Shown: one piece after another, positions 37,361-44,534 of the stretch
Layout of the letters: each line of letters starts with the position of its first letter
How positions within the stretch are numbered: position 1 is the first letter of the stretch
NCBI RefSeq assembly: GCF_003602275.1
Contig: NZ_QZVT01000004.1
Location: 104,388 to 168,387 of the forward strand
Length of the DNA stretch: 64,000 nucleotides
Reading direction: 5' to 3'
From: Arthrobacter cheniae
Lineage (GTDB): Bacteria > Actinomycetota > Actinomycetes > Actinomycetales > Micrococcaceae
Made by a program: the position numbers and the translations under genes
Notes under the pieces: generated by a model
Told to the model about the DNA's origin: nothing
Seen by the model: the letters and a program-made list of their open reading frames with translations, nothing else
The model's database searches: none

Positions 37361-39285
37361 CGACGACGACGGAGCCTTCGCTTCCGCTCGAGGACGAGGC
37401 CGACCGCCTCGCGTTCTGGGCCGAGCAGGCCGCACGGCTCGAGTGGAACACGCCCTGGGACACGCTGCACTCCTTCGAGAAGGCCGAGCTGCAGGCGGAT
37501 GGGACGCTCAGCGTTCCCGTCATCGAGTGGTTCTCGGGAGGCACGCTGAACGTAGCCGCTAACTGCGTGGACCGGCATGTCCGGGCAGGCAACGGCGACC
37601 GTGTGGCGCTCCATTTCGAGGGCGAGCCGGGCGACCGCCGGACCGTGACCTACGCGGACCTGCGGGACGAGGTCTCACGCGCGGCGAACGCGCTGCTCGC
37701 CCTCGGAATCGGACAGGGCGACCGCGTGGTCATCTATCTCCCCGTGCTCGTGGAGACAGTCGTCATCACGCTGGCCTGCGCCCGGATCGGCGCCGTGCAT
37801 TCCCTCGTGTTCGGCGGGTTCTCGGCGGAGGCGCTGCGCTTCCGCGTCGAGGACACCGGCGCCAAGCTGCTGGTGACCACGGACGGGCAGTTCCGCCGCG
37901 GCGCCGCGGTACCCGTGAAGGACAACGCCGACGCCGCGGTATCCGGGGAGAACAGCATCGAGCACGTCCTGGTGGTGCGCCGCACGGGCTCGGACGTCAG
38001 CTGGACCGAGGACCGCGACGTGTGGTGGCACGACGTCGTCGACACCGCGTCCCCGCACCACGAGCCGGAGGCGTTCGACGCCGAGACCCCGCTGTTCATC
38101 ATGTACACGTCGGGAACCACGGGGAAGCCGAAGGGTCTCGTCCACACCTCGGGCGGCTACCTGACGCAGGCGTCCTGGAGCTTCGAGCACCTCTTCAGCA
38201 ACCCGGATGCAGCAGGGCGGGACCGTGACGTCCACTGGTGCACCGCGGACCTCGCCTGGGTCACGGCACATACGTACGAGCTGTACGGACCGTTGTCGAA
38301 CGGCGCCACCCAGGTCATCTTCGAGGGCACACCGAACACACCGCATGCGGGCCGCCACTTCGAGATCATCGAGCGCTACGGCGTCACCAGCTACTACACG
38401 GCTCCCACGCTGGTGCGCTCGCTGATGGGCTGGTTCCCGGACGGAGTCCCGTCCGACTACGATCTCTCGAGCATCCGCGTGCTCGGCACGGTCGGCGAAG
38501 CCGTCAATCCGGAGGCATGGCGCTGGTTCCGCCGGAACCTCGGCCGGGACGAGGTTCCCGTCGTGGACACCTGGTGGCAGTCCGAGACCGGCGCCACGGT
38601 CCTCTCTCCCAGCCCCACAGACGCCGCCTTCAAGCCCGGCTGCGCTGCGAGGGCACTTCCCGGCCTGAGCACGCGCATCGTCGACGAGGACGGGCTGGGC
38701 GTCCCTCCCGGGGTGCAGGGCCTGATCGTCGTGGACCGCCACGGTCCAGCCATGGCCCGCACCGTCTGGGGGAATCCGCAGCGCTACCTCGACTCTTACT
38801 GGCGGACGTTCGCGGCGCAGGGGTGGTTCCTCGCAGGTGACGGCGCGCGGTACGACGACGACGGAGACACCTGGATCCTCGGGCGCGTGGACGATGTCAT
38901 CAACGTGTCAGGGCATCGCTTGTCCACGATCGAGATCGAGTCGGCCCTCGTGGAACATCCGCTCGTGACGGAGGCCGGCGCCTGTCCCATCGCGGACCCG
39001 CTGACGGGCCACGCCATCGCTGCCTTCGTCGTGCTGGCATCGGGGGCAGATCCCGAGGCCGACGTCGCCTCGACGCTGCGCGCTCATGTCACGCAGGCGA
39101 TCGGAGCGATCGCGCGGCCGGCAGCCGTCGTCGTCGTGCAGGATGTGCCGAAGACCCGCTCCGGCAAGATCATGCGGCGCCTGCTGACGCAGCTCTACGA
39201 GGGCACACAGCTCGGTGATACGACGTCCCTGCAGAACGAGGGATGCATTCCCGGCATCCAGGACGTCCTCGCCCGTCGTCCGTGA
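37351..39285 (+). CDS. Acetyl-CoA synthetase-like acyl-CoA ligase
   Basis: 644 residues from GTG 37351, overlapping ssuC. The AMP-binding signature MYTSGTTGKPKGLVHTSGGY (about 250-270), VDTWWQSETGA with the Trp typical of acetate-specific Acs, WFLAGDGARYDDDGDTWILGRVDDVINVSGHRL, and the C-terminal TRSGKIMRRLL lysine are all present. Sequence favours acetate-CoA ligase. The setting in a sulfonate operon raises the alternative of a C2 sulfonate-derived acid such as sulfoacetate, but the conserved Trp argues against a bulky substrate. Confidence 0.85.
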   Translation: MGVATTTEPSLPLEDEADRLAFWAEQAARLEWNTPWDTLHSFEKAELQADGTLSVPVIEWFSGGTLNVAANCVDRHVRAGNGDRVALHFEGEPGDRRTVTYADLRDEVSRAANALLALGIGQGDRVVIYLPVLVETVVITLACARIGAVHSLVFGGFSAEALRFRVEDTGAKLLVTTDGQFRRGAAVPVKDNADAAVSGENSIEHVLVVRRTGSDVSWTEDRDVWWHDVVDTASPHHEPEAFDAETPLFIMYTSGTTGKPKGLVHTSGGYLTQASWSFEHLFSNPDAAGRDRDVHWCTADLAWVTAHTYELYGPLSNGATQVIFEGTPNTPHAGRHFEIIERYGVTSYYTAPTLVRSLMGWFPDGVPSDYDLSSIRVLGTVGEAVNPEAWRWFRRNLGRDEVPVVDTWWQSETGATVLSPSPTDAAFKPGCAARALPGLSTRIVDEDGLGVPPGVQGLIVVDRHGPAMARTVWGNPQRYLDSYWRTFAAQGWFLAGDGARYDDDGDTWILGRVDDVINVSGHRLSTIEIESALVEHPLVTEAGACPIADPLTGHAIAAFVVLASGADPEADVASTLRAHVTQAIGAIARPAAVVVVQDVPKTRSGKIMRRLLTQLYEGTQLGDTTSLQNEGCIPGIQDVLARRP

Positions 39286-39359
39286 ACCCGTGCGGTCCCG
39301 ACCCGTCAGCGCACCGTTCGGTATCGATGATGCACAGGTGGTGGTCGAAAGAGCGACGA

Positions 39360-40022
39360 TTACGTGTCGGTGTCCCGATGCGCCATCGCGATGGGCTTGG
39401 ATTCCACACTCCCACGTTCGCGCAGGTAGACGGACGCGCCGATCATCACGGCGATGACCATGAATTCGCTTTGCCAGTTCTGGAAAGATTCGAACCAGAA
39501 CCGCGACGTCGCCATGTATCCGAACACTGTGACCCCGGGCGCGCCGTGGCTTGCCTGCTCCTCGTTGTAGGCCTCGCTCCCGCCCACGGCGTGCAGCAGG
39601 AACGACGCCGCGAACAGGACGAAGAACATGATGGACAGTGAGTGCTCGTACAGCCTGAGTAGAAGGCCGCCGTGGCGCACGGGCCAGGGGGTGTCGCGTT
39701 CCGTGGCGGCAGTACGCGGATCGTCGTCCTGCGGTTCGTGCTTGTCCGGCAGCTTCGACTCGGAGGAACCGCGTTGGAACAGGTACGCGGTCAGCACGAC
39801 GTACATCCCCATCTGCAGGAACTCGGACTCCCAGTTCTCGAACGTCGCCTCCAGGAAATCGCCGGTACCGAAGAAACCGAGGAGGGTCACGCCCGGTTCT
39901 CCGTGGGCACGTTGCTCCTCGTTGTAGTTGAGGACGCCGCTGATCACCATACCGACGAAGGAAATCAGGAAGAGGGCCGCATTCACGAGCAGGAGGCCGC
40001 GGTCCCTGATCCAGAGCTTCAT
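39360..40022 (-). CDS. DUF6766-type membrane protein with two repeated halves
   Basis: 220 residues with four hydrophobic helices. The two halves, about 3-90 and 125-212, share the order helix, NYNEEQRAHGEPGVT / AYNEEQASHGAPGVT, then FENWESEFL / FQNWQSEFM, then a second helix ending FQRGSSESK / LRERGSVESK, so it arose by internal duplication. The acidic conserved residues lie in the loop between helices. Function unknown. Confidence 0.8.
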   Translation of the reverse strand: MKLWIRDRGLLLVNAALFLISFVGMVISGVLNYNEEQRAHGEPGVTLLGFFGTGDFLEATFENWESEFLQMGMYVVLTAYLFQRGSSESKLPDKHEPQDDDPRTAATERDTPWPVRHGGLLLRLYEHSLSIMFFVLFAASFLLHAVGGSEAYNEEQASHGAPGVTVFGYMATSRFWFESFQNWQSEFMVIAVMIGASVYLRERGSVESKPIAMAHRDTDT

Positions 40023-40185
40023 GATGGTACCCGTCCTTCCTCCGACCGAGCGCGCTGTTCGCTTTTACAACGCTAGGAAGGCGGCAGTGGCTCGGCAAGC
40101 GGAATGGTCGCGTCATTGCCGGTTGCATCGCTGCCGGAGCGTACGTTCCTCCGACCGGTCGAGACCACCCCGTTTAACGGAAGGA

Positions 40186-40218
40186 AGCGGCAGGCGCCCC
40201 GTCCAAGCGCCTGCCGCT
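40186..40218 (-). terminator. Terminator hairpin downstream of the LysM-NlpC/P60 gene
   Basis: 12-bp perfect stem (40186-40197 with 40207-40218), 9-base loop, located 25 bases beyond the stop at 40243 on the minus strand. Confidence 0.75.
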
Positions 40219-40242
40219 CCCCGTCAGTGGTCCGTTCCGGTA

Positions 40243-41139
40243 TTAGCCCGCTACCCGAACGAAGGATGCTCCCGCGAGGTCCGAGAGGGGGTGCTGCATG
40301 GTCGAGTTCACACCGTTCATGCCGCTGCTGATGACCTGGCCGTCGCCGACGTAGATAGCGACGTGCCCGGAGGTGATCACGATGTCGCCCGGGGCCGGGG
40401 AGGCCACGGTGGAACCGAACTGGAAGAACTGCGAGGGGCCGAGGTCACCTGCGGGGATTCCCGCGGCGTTCAGGGCATTCTCGACCAGCACGGTGCAGTC
40501 CTGGGTTGCTCCGATCTGCGACTGCGCGGAAGCCACGAGGGTTCCGGCGGCTCCGCTGGCTGATGCCACCGGTGTGATGTCGGCGGAGGCGAGGTACATG
40601 CCCGACTCCGGAGCTGCGGACACGGCCGGCGCCGGGGCGACGGCTGCGGCCTGCTGGACCGGAGCCGCCGGGATGGCTACGGGCACCGACACGGCTGCTG
40701 CGGGTGCTTGGGCCACGTCACCGGTAGGGATGGTGATGGTGTCGCCCGGGAAGATGACCGAAGCTACCGAGAGCCCGTTGGCACCGATCAGGGTGTTGAG
40801 GTCCGCGCCGTAGCTGGCCGCAATGGCACCGAGTGTGTCACCGGCGACGACGGTGTGGGTTGCGCCGGCTGCCGGTGCAACGGCTGCCTCTGCAACGGGT
40901 GCAACCGCTGCGGCGGGAGCCTGGACGGCCACGGATGCCACCGTCGTGTCCTGACCGGTGTACTCACCGGCGTTGGCGGTACCGACGGCGCTGAGCGCGA
41001 GGCCCGACGTGACGGCAACGATGGCAACGGGACGGCCGACGGTAGTGGCGTGGTTCTTTGCTGCACGGGACAGACCCTGCAGAGCGAGGTTGCCCTCGAT
41101 AACGGCGCGGTGGCGTGCAGGTGAAGTGATTCGTGACAT
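40243..41139 (-). CDS. Secreted LysM and NlpC/P60 peptidoglycan hydrolase
   Basis: 298 residues: an export signal (hydrophobic core about 36-52, AVGTANA end), an Ala/Pro/Val-rich stretch, one LysM domain (THTVVAGDTLGAIAASYG, about 95-140), another Ala/Pro linker, and an NlpC/P60-like C-terminal domain with the catalytic Cys in ATQDCTVLVENAL and His in ITSGHVAIYVGDG. Such enzymes cut peptide stems in peptidoglycan. The gene sits behind a c-di-AMP riboswitch, matching the known use of this RNA to control wall hydrolases in actinobacteria. ATG 41139 is chosen for the signal peptide and the position of the riboswitch. Confidence 0.9.
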   Translation of the reverse strand: MSRITSPARHRAVIEGNLALQGLSRAAKNHATTVGRPVAIVAVTSGLALSAVGTANAGEYTGQDTTVASVAVQAPAAAVAPVAEAAVAPAAGATHTVVAGDTLGAIAASYGADLNTLIGANGLSVASVIFPGDTITIPTGDVAQAPAAAVSVPVAIPAAPVQQAAAVAPAPAVSAAPESGMYLASADITPVASASGAAGTLVASAQSQIGATQDCTVLVENALNAAGIPAGDLGPSQFFQFGSTVASPAPGDIVITSGHVAIYVGDGQVISSGMNGVNSTMQHPLSDLAGASFVRVAG

Positions 41140-41156
41140 GGATCTATACCTCTCCC

Positions 41157-41345
41157 ATGCCTGCGGGGTGAGCTGTCGGGTTCGGATGGGAGTCACCCGG
41201 CCGCGGGCACCGCCGGTGGGCGGTGGGGTGCGGCTTAACCCCGAGGACGCCTGCAGATGATCTGCGCGCCCGGTGGAACTAGTGGTTCCCCCGTCCCTGC
41301 CTTCGTGTTTGCGAACGTATCCCGATCGGCGGCAGGGCTCGGCAA
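41157..41345 (-). promoter_or_regulatory. c-di-AMP riboswitch (ydaO/yuaA class)
   Basis: On the minus strand the RNA begins GCCGAGCCCTGCCG, contains ACGGGGGAACCACTAG and GGGGTTAAGCCGC, and ends with GCCGGGTGACTCCC, CCGAACCCGACAGCT and CACCCCGCAGGC, which are the class's conserved blocks. It ends 18 bases before the hydrolase start. It fills most of the 303-base gap between 41140 and 41442; ligand binding is expected to switch the gene off. Known class, assigned by consensus. Confidence 0.9.
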
Positions 41346-41442
41346 TCCATACGGGAGCACCCCACGTGGACGGGGGCACCCGACGACGATAGCCAGCGTT
41401 CCGCCGGTTTGTCACATTTGCATAACGGAGGTTACCCTGCCC

Positions 41443-41670
41443 CTAGACGTGGGCACGCCACCGACGGATCGCGACAACGGTGCCGCCGGAACTGAGGGCG
41501 AGCAGGACCGCCTGTTGCACCAGGAACCAGACCGTCGGCTGATCATCCGAGTATCGGATCGCCACGAGGATACTGGCGGCGAGGACGAGGGTCAGGACGA
41601 CGCCCACGCAGGCAAGGGTGTTCCACAGCCTGCGCTCCTGCAGGCGAGTCGCCGTCTTCCATTCCTCCAT
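41443..41670 (-). CDS. Small two-helix membrane protein, 75 aa
   Basis: Starts at ATG 41670. Two hydrophobic helices (about residues 19-38 and 46-66) with a short charged loop, and a basic C-terminus (RRWRAHV). No conserved domain is recognised. It sits between the GH6 terminator and the c-di-AMP riboswitch. Real, but function unknown. Confidence 0.6.
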   Translation of the reverse strand: MEEWKTATRLQERRLWNTLACVGVVLTLVLAASILVAIRYSDDQPTVWFLVQQAVLLALSSGGTVVAIRRWRAHV

Positions 41671-41699
41671 GGCTCAACCCTAGGCGCCTGAAAGCATGG

Positions 41700-41728
41700 A
41701 GCCCCACTCGCTGGATGCGAGTGGGGCT
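41700..41728. terminator. Terminator hairpin between GH6 gene and small membrane protein
   Basis: 12-bp perfect stem (41700-41711 with 41717-41728) and a 5-base loop, about 40 bases past the GH6 stop on the minus strand. A GCTTTTT run follows on the plus strand. Confidence 0.75.
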
Positions 41729-41767
41729 GCCCACAGCTTTTTGAGAGAAACGTCGTGGACCTGGAAG

Positions 41768-43057
41768 CTAGGGGCGCACGGGTGCGCTTGTGTTGGCGAT
41801 CAGGTCCACGGCCTGCTCGGGGAACCAGGCGCCGGCCGAAGGATCGACGCGGCCCCACTCGGGATCGACTCCATCGTTGTCCGTCAGACCACGGCTGCAT
41901 TCTCCGTCCGACTCACCCGGGACCTTGATCCACAGGAAGGCGTCGGCGAGCTCATTGCCGGTGTCGGACGTTGGCAGGTAGCCGAGCCCGCGGCTCGGCG
42001 GGTTGCACCAGACCTGGGGGTCGGGGTAGGAGGCCGAGGGAACCCAGGGGCCCCGGCCGTTGCGGCTCGTGTCGATGACGAAGTGCGCGAGCTCATCGGA
42101 GGACGGGGCATTGGCGGCAGCGCCCACGTTCTGTGCATACCAGGCGTCGGTCAGACCCCAGGTGGAGAAGTCGGAGGGCGAAGCCGGGTAATACTGGCTT
42201 GCGCAGGATCCGTAGGCGCCCGGATTGATCTCCGTCGCGTAGTAGATGCACTGCGAGACCCACGAGCCGAACTTCAGCTGCCGCTCGGTGAGCTCGTAGT
42301 TCGAGACGTTGAGGAAGAAGCCGTCGGCCTTCTGGACACCGGCCTTCACGAGCCGGCTCGAGATCTCACCCGTCCCCAGCCAAGCACTGTGCGTCCCGTC
42401 GAGATAGACCTTGGTGTTGGGGAGGGCCTTGAGCTGGTCCACCGCGTAGTTGAGCATCTCGAAGCGCTCGGCGGCGGCAGTCGCGGAATTCGCTTCCGCC
42501 GGCTGGCACCACTCGAGATTGCCGTCCAGTGCTGTGTACCAGGGGATGATGCCCAGTCCGTCCGGTTCGAGCACCACCATGGCCGCCCTGTCCTGGATTC
42601 CGGCGGCGAGCGCATCGACCCATGCCTTGTACCCGGCGACGTCCGTTGCGCCACCGGCGGAGTACTGCGAGCAGTCCCGGAACGGCAGGTTGTAGGCGGC
42701 CAGTACAGGCACCTGCCGCTTGCCCGCGGCGCGGTGCGTGGTGTTCCTGACCTCCTGCGTCACCGTCGTCGGATCGCTGCCGGTGACCCAGACGGCCTGG
42801 GGCGTGGAGATCATCTCGCCGAGGCTGTCGGCCGCCGCCCGGTCACCCGAGGACCGCAGGTCCGCGATCTGGCGCTGTGCCTCGTGGTAGTGGTTCTGCT
42901 TCGGGACGTAGAACTCGGTGGCGGTCGGCTCCCCCGACGTCGGCTGCCCGCCCGTGGGGCCCTGTGCTGCGGCCGGGATTGCCGACAGGGCGGTGGAGGC
43001 GAGGACTCCTGCAAGTGCAAGCGTCATGGCGCAGGTCCTGGAAATGCTGAGCATCAT
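41768..43057 (-). CDS. Secreted GH6-family cellulase
   Basis: 429 residues with a signal peptide (to about AAAQ, residue 32). The glycoside hydrolase family 6 pattern is clear: VLAAYNLPFRDCSQYSAGGA, VVLEPDGLG (catalytic acid region), YLDGTHSAWL, HFVIDTSRNGRGPW and WCNPPSRGLG. It has the paired Cys of bacterial GH6 endoglucanases and no carbohydrate-binding module. It cleaves beta-1,4-glucan outside the cell. GAGGAG lies 5 bases before the ATG. A CelR-type operator and a TTGACA promoter lie upstream. Confidence 0.93.
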   Translation of the reverse strand: MMLSISRTCAMTLALAGVLASTALSAIPAAAQGPTGGQPTSGEPTATEFYVPKQNHYHEAQRQIADLRSSGDRAAADSLGEMISTPQAVWVTGSDPTTVTQEVRNTTHRAAGKRQVPVLAAYNLPFRDCSQYSAGGATDVAGYKAWVDALAAGIQDRAAMVVLEPDGLGIIPWYTALDGNLEWCQPAEANSATAAAERFEMLNYAVDQLKALPNTKVYLDGTHSAWLGTGEISSRLVKAGVQKADGFFLNVSNYELTERQLKFGSWVSQCIYYATEINPGAYGSCASQYYPASPSDFSTWGLTDAWYAQNVGAAANAPSSDELAHFVIDTSRNGRGPWVPSASYPDPQVWCNPPSRGLGYLPTSDTGNELADAFLWIKVPGESDGECSRGLTDNDGVDPEWGRVDPSAGAWFPEQAVDLIANTSAPVRP

Positions 43058-43118
43058 TGCTCCTCATACTGTGGATGGTGGCGTGGAAGCCCGATCGGTA
43101 GCGACTTCCACACCCCCG

Positions 43119-43132
43119 TGGAAGCGCTCCCA
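43119..43132. promoter_or_regulatory. CelR-type operator
   Basis: TGGAAGCGCTCCCA differs by one base from the palindrome TGGGAGCGCTCCCA known as the CelR operator of Thermobifida cellulase genes. It lies 62 bases upstream of the GH6 start and just downstream of its -10 box, so a bound LacI-family repressor would block transcription until cellobiose is present. Confidence 0.85.
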
Positions 43133-43137
43133 CGGCC

Positions 43138-43168
43138 AGTCTTTGTTGTTGTCCCCAACTTTGTCAAG
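43138..43168 (-). promoter_or_regulatory. GH6 cellulase promoter
   Basis: On the minus strand -35 TTGACA (43163-43168) and a -10-like AAAGAC (43139-43144) 18 bases later. The operator at 43119-43132 covers the likely start site. The -10 is a poor match. Confidence 0.55.
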
Positions 43169-43260
43169 ACTCCCGGTACGGCTGGAAGTCACCTCGGCGG
43201 CACCTCATACGGGGACACATTGTTTGGTTCTGCAGCGTCCCGGTGTCAGACTCGAACCGA

Positions 43261-43359
43261 CCATCCCGAGCGGCTGAGAGACCTGGCTCCATGAAGCCGC
43301 AGCAACCCTGGCTGCCGCCATCGAACGGCGACATGAGGGTGCTACTGCCAGGACGATGG
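43261..43359 (+). promoter_or_regulatory. SAM riboswitch (SAM-I clan) upstream of sfnG
   Basis: Same core as at 34384: CCATC (43261-43265) pairs with GATGG (43355-43359) as P1; then GAGAGACCTGG, ATGAAGCCGCAGCAACC, and GGTGCTACTGCCAGGA. P3 is a short arm closing CCCT with AGGG around GCCGCC/GGCG. GATGGAGGA is both the 3' strand of P1 and the ribosome-binding site, 4 bases from the start ATG. This leader, with the GH6 operator region, fills the 310-base gap 43058-43367. Confidence 0.88.
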
Positions 43360-43367
43360 AGGAAATA

Positions 43368-44534
43368 ATGAGCGTCGCCGACCTTTCCACCCCCCTGAAA
43401 TTCGCCTACTGGGTTCCCAACGTCAGTGGCGGCCTGGTGGTCTCGACCATCGAGCAGCGCACGAGCTGGGACTTCGACTACAACAAGAAGCTCGCGCGTA
43501 TCGCGGAGGACGCCGGCTTCGAGTACGCCCTTTCGCAGACTCGATACGCCGCCTCCTACGGCGCGGACAAGCAGCATGAGGCCACGAGCTTCTCGCTCGC
43601 CCTCCTGGCTGCGACCGAGAAGCTCAAGGTCATCGCCGCCGTCCATCCCGGCATGTGGCACCCCGGCGTGCTGGCAAAATTCATCATCACCGCGGACCAC
43701 ATCTCGAACGGCCGCGCCGCTGTCAATATCGTCTCCGGCTGGCTCAAGGACGAGTTCGTCAATTTCGGCCTCGAGTGGCTCGAGCACGACGAGCGCTATG
43801 TCCGCACCGAGGAATTCATCCGGATCCTGCGCGGACTGTGGACCGAGCAGGGCTACACCCAGTCCGGCAAGTACTACAACATCAACAACTTCACGTTGAG
43901 CCCCGCTCCCGTGGACGTTCCGGGACGCCCGCATCCGGAAGTCTTCTTCGGTGGCAACTCCACGGCGGCGCAGGCCACTGCCGGGCGCGTCGCTGACTGG
44001 TACTTCTCGAACGGCAAGGACCTCGAGGGTTTCAAGGAGAATATCGCCGGCGTCCAGGCGTCCGCAGCCGAAGTGGGTCGGCGCCCCCGCTACGGACTCA
44101 ACGGCTTCGTGATCGCCCGCGACTCCGAGAAGGAGGCCCGCGACACGCTGCGCGAGATCGTCGAGAAGGCGCACCGGCCCGCGGTCGAGGGTTTCCGTGA
44201 CGCGGTGCAGGAAGCCGGCGCCTCCACGAAGGATGGCAAGGGCATGTGGGCGGACTCCTCGTTCGAGGACCTCGTGCAGTACAACGACGGCTTCAAGACC
44301 CAGCTCATCGGTACCCCGGAGCAGATTGCCGAGCGGATCGTCGAGTACAAGAAGATCGGCGTCAATCTGTTCCTCACCTGCTACCTGCACTTCCAGGAGG
44401 AGGTCGCGGCTTTCGGCACCGACATCCTGCCGATCGTGCGTGAACTCGAAGCGGATGCGGCACGCAAGGCAGGCGTCGACTTCGATCCGGGCGAGACCCT
44501 CGCCGGTACCCTCCCCAGCAAGGCAGGTGTCTGA
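43368..44534 (+). CDS. sfnG: Dimethylsulfone monooxygenase (SfnG-type flavin-dependent)
   Basis: 388 residues of the bacterial luciferase-like fold: FAYWVPNVSGGLVVSTIEQRT at the N-terminus (SfnG/SsuD type), HPGMWHPGVLAKFIITADHISNGRAAVNIVSGW, NFGLEWLEHDERY and PEVFFGGNSTAAQ. Such enzymes use reduced FMN and oxygen to split C-S bonds of dimethylsulfone to methanesulfinate. Close SsuD or related activity is possible. ATG 43368 is preferred over the in-frame ATG 43356, which is part of the riboswitch P1 helix. Ends in TGATG overlap with the next gene. Confidence 0.88.
   Translation: MSVADLSTPLKFAYWVPNVSGGLVVSTIEQRTSWDFDYNKKLARIAEDAGFEYALSQTRYAASYGADKQHEATSFSLALLAATEKLKVIAAVHPGMWHPGVLAKFIITADHISNGRAAVNIVSGWLKDEFVNFGLEWLEHDERYVRTEEFIRILRGLWTEQGYTQSGKYYNINNFTLSPAPVDVPGRPHPEVFFGGNSTAAQATAGRVADWYFSNGKDLEGFKENIAGVQASAAEVGRRPRYGLNGFVIARDSEKEARDTLREIVEKAHRPAVEGFRDAVQEAGASTKDGKGMWADSSFEDLVQYNDGFKTQLIGTPEQIAERIVEYKKIGVNLFLTCYLHFQEEVAAFGTDILPIVRELEADAARKAGVDFDPGETLAGTLPSKAGV

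Noticed and set aside
37351..39285. Sulfoacetate-CoA ligase
   Set aside because: The Trp in VDTWWQSETG that limits the pocket to acetate is conserved, and no sulfoacetaldehyde dehydrogenase is near.
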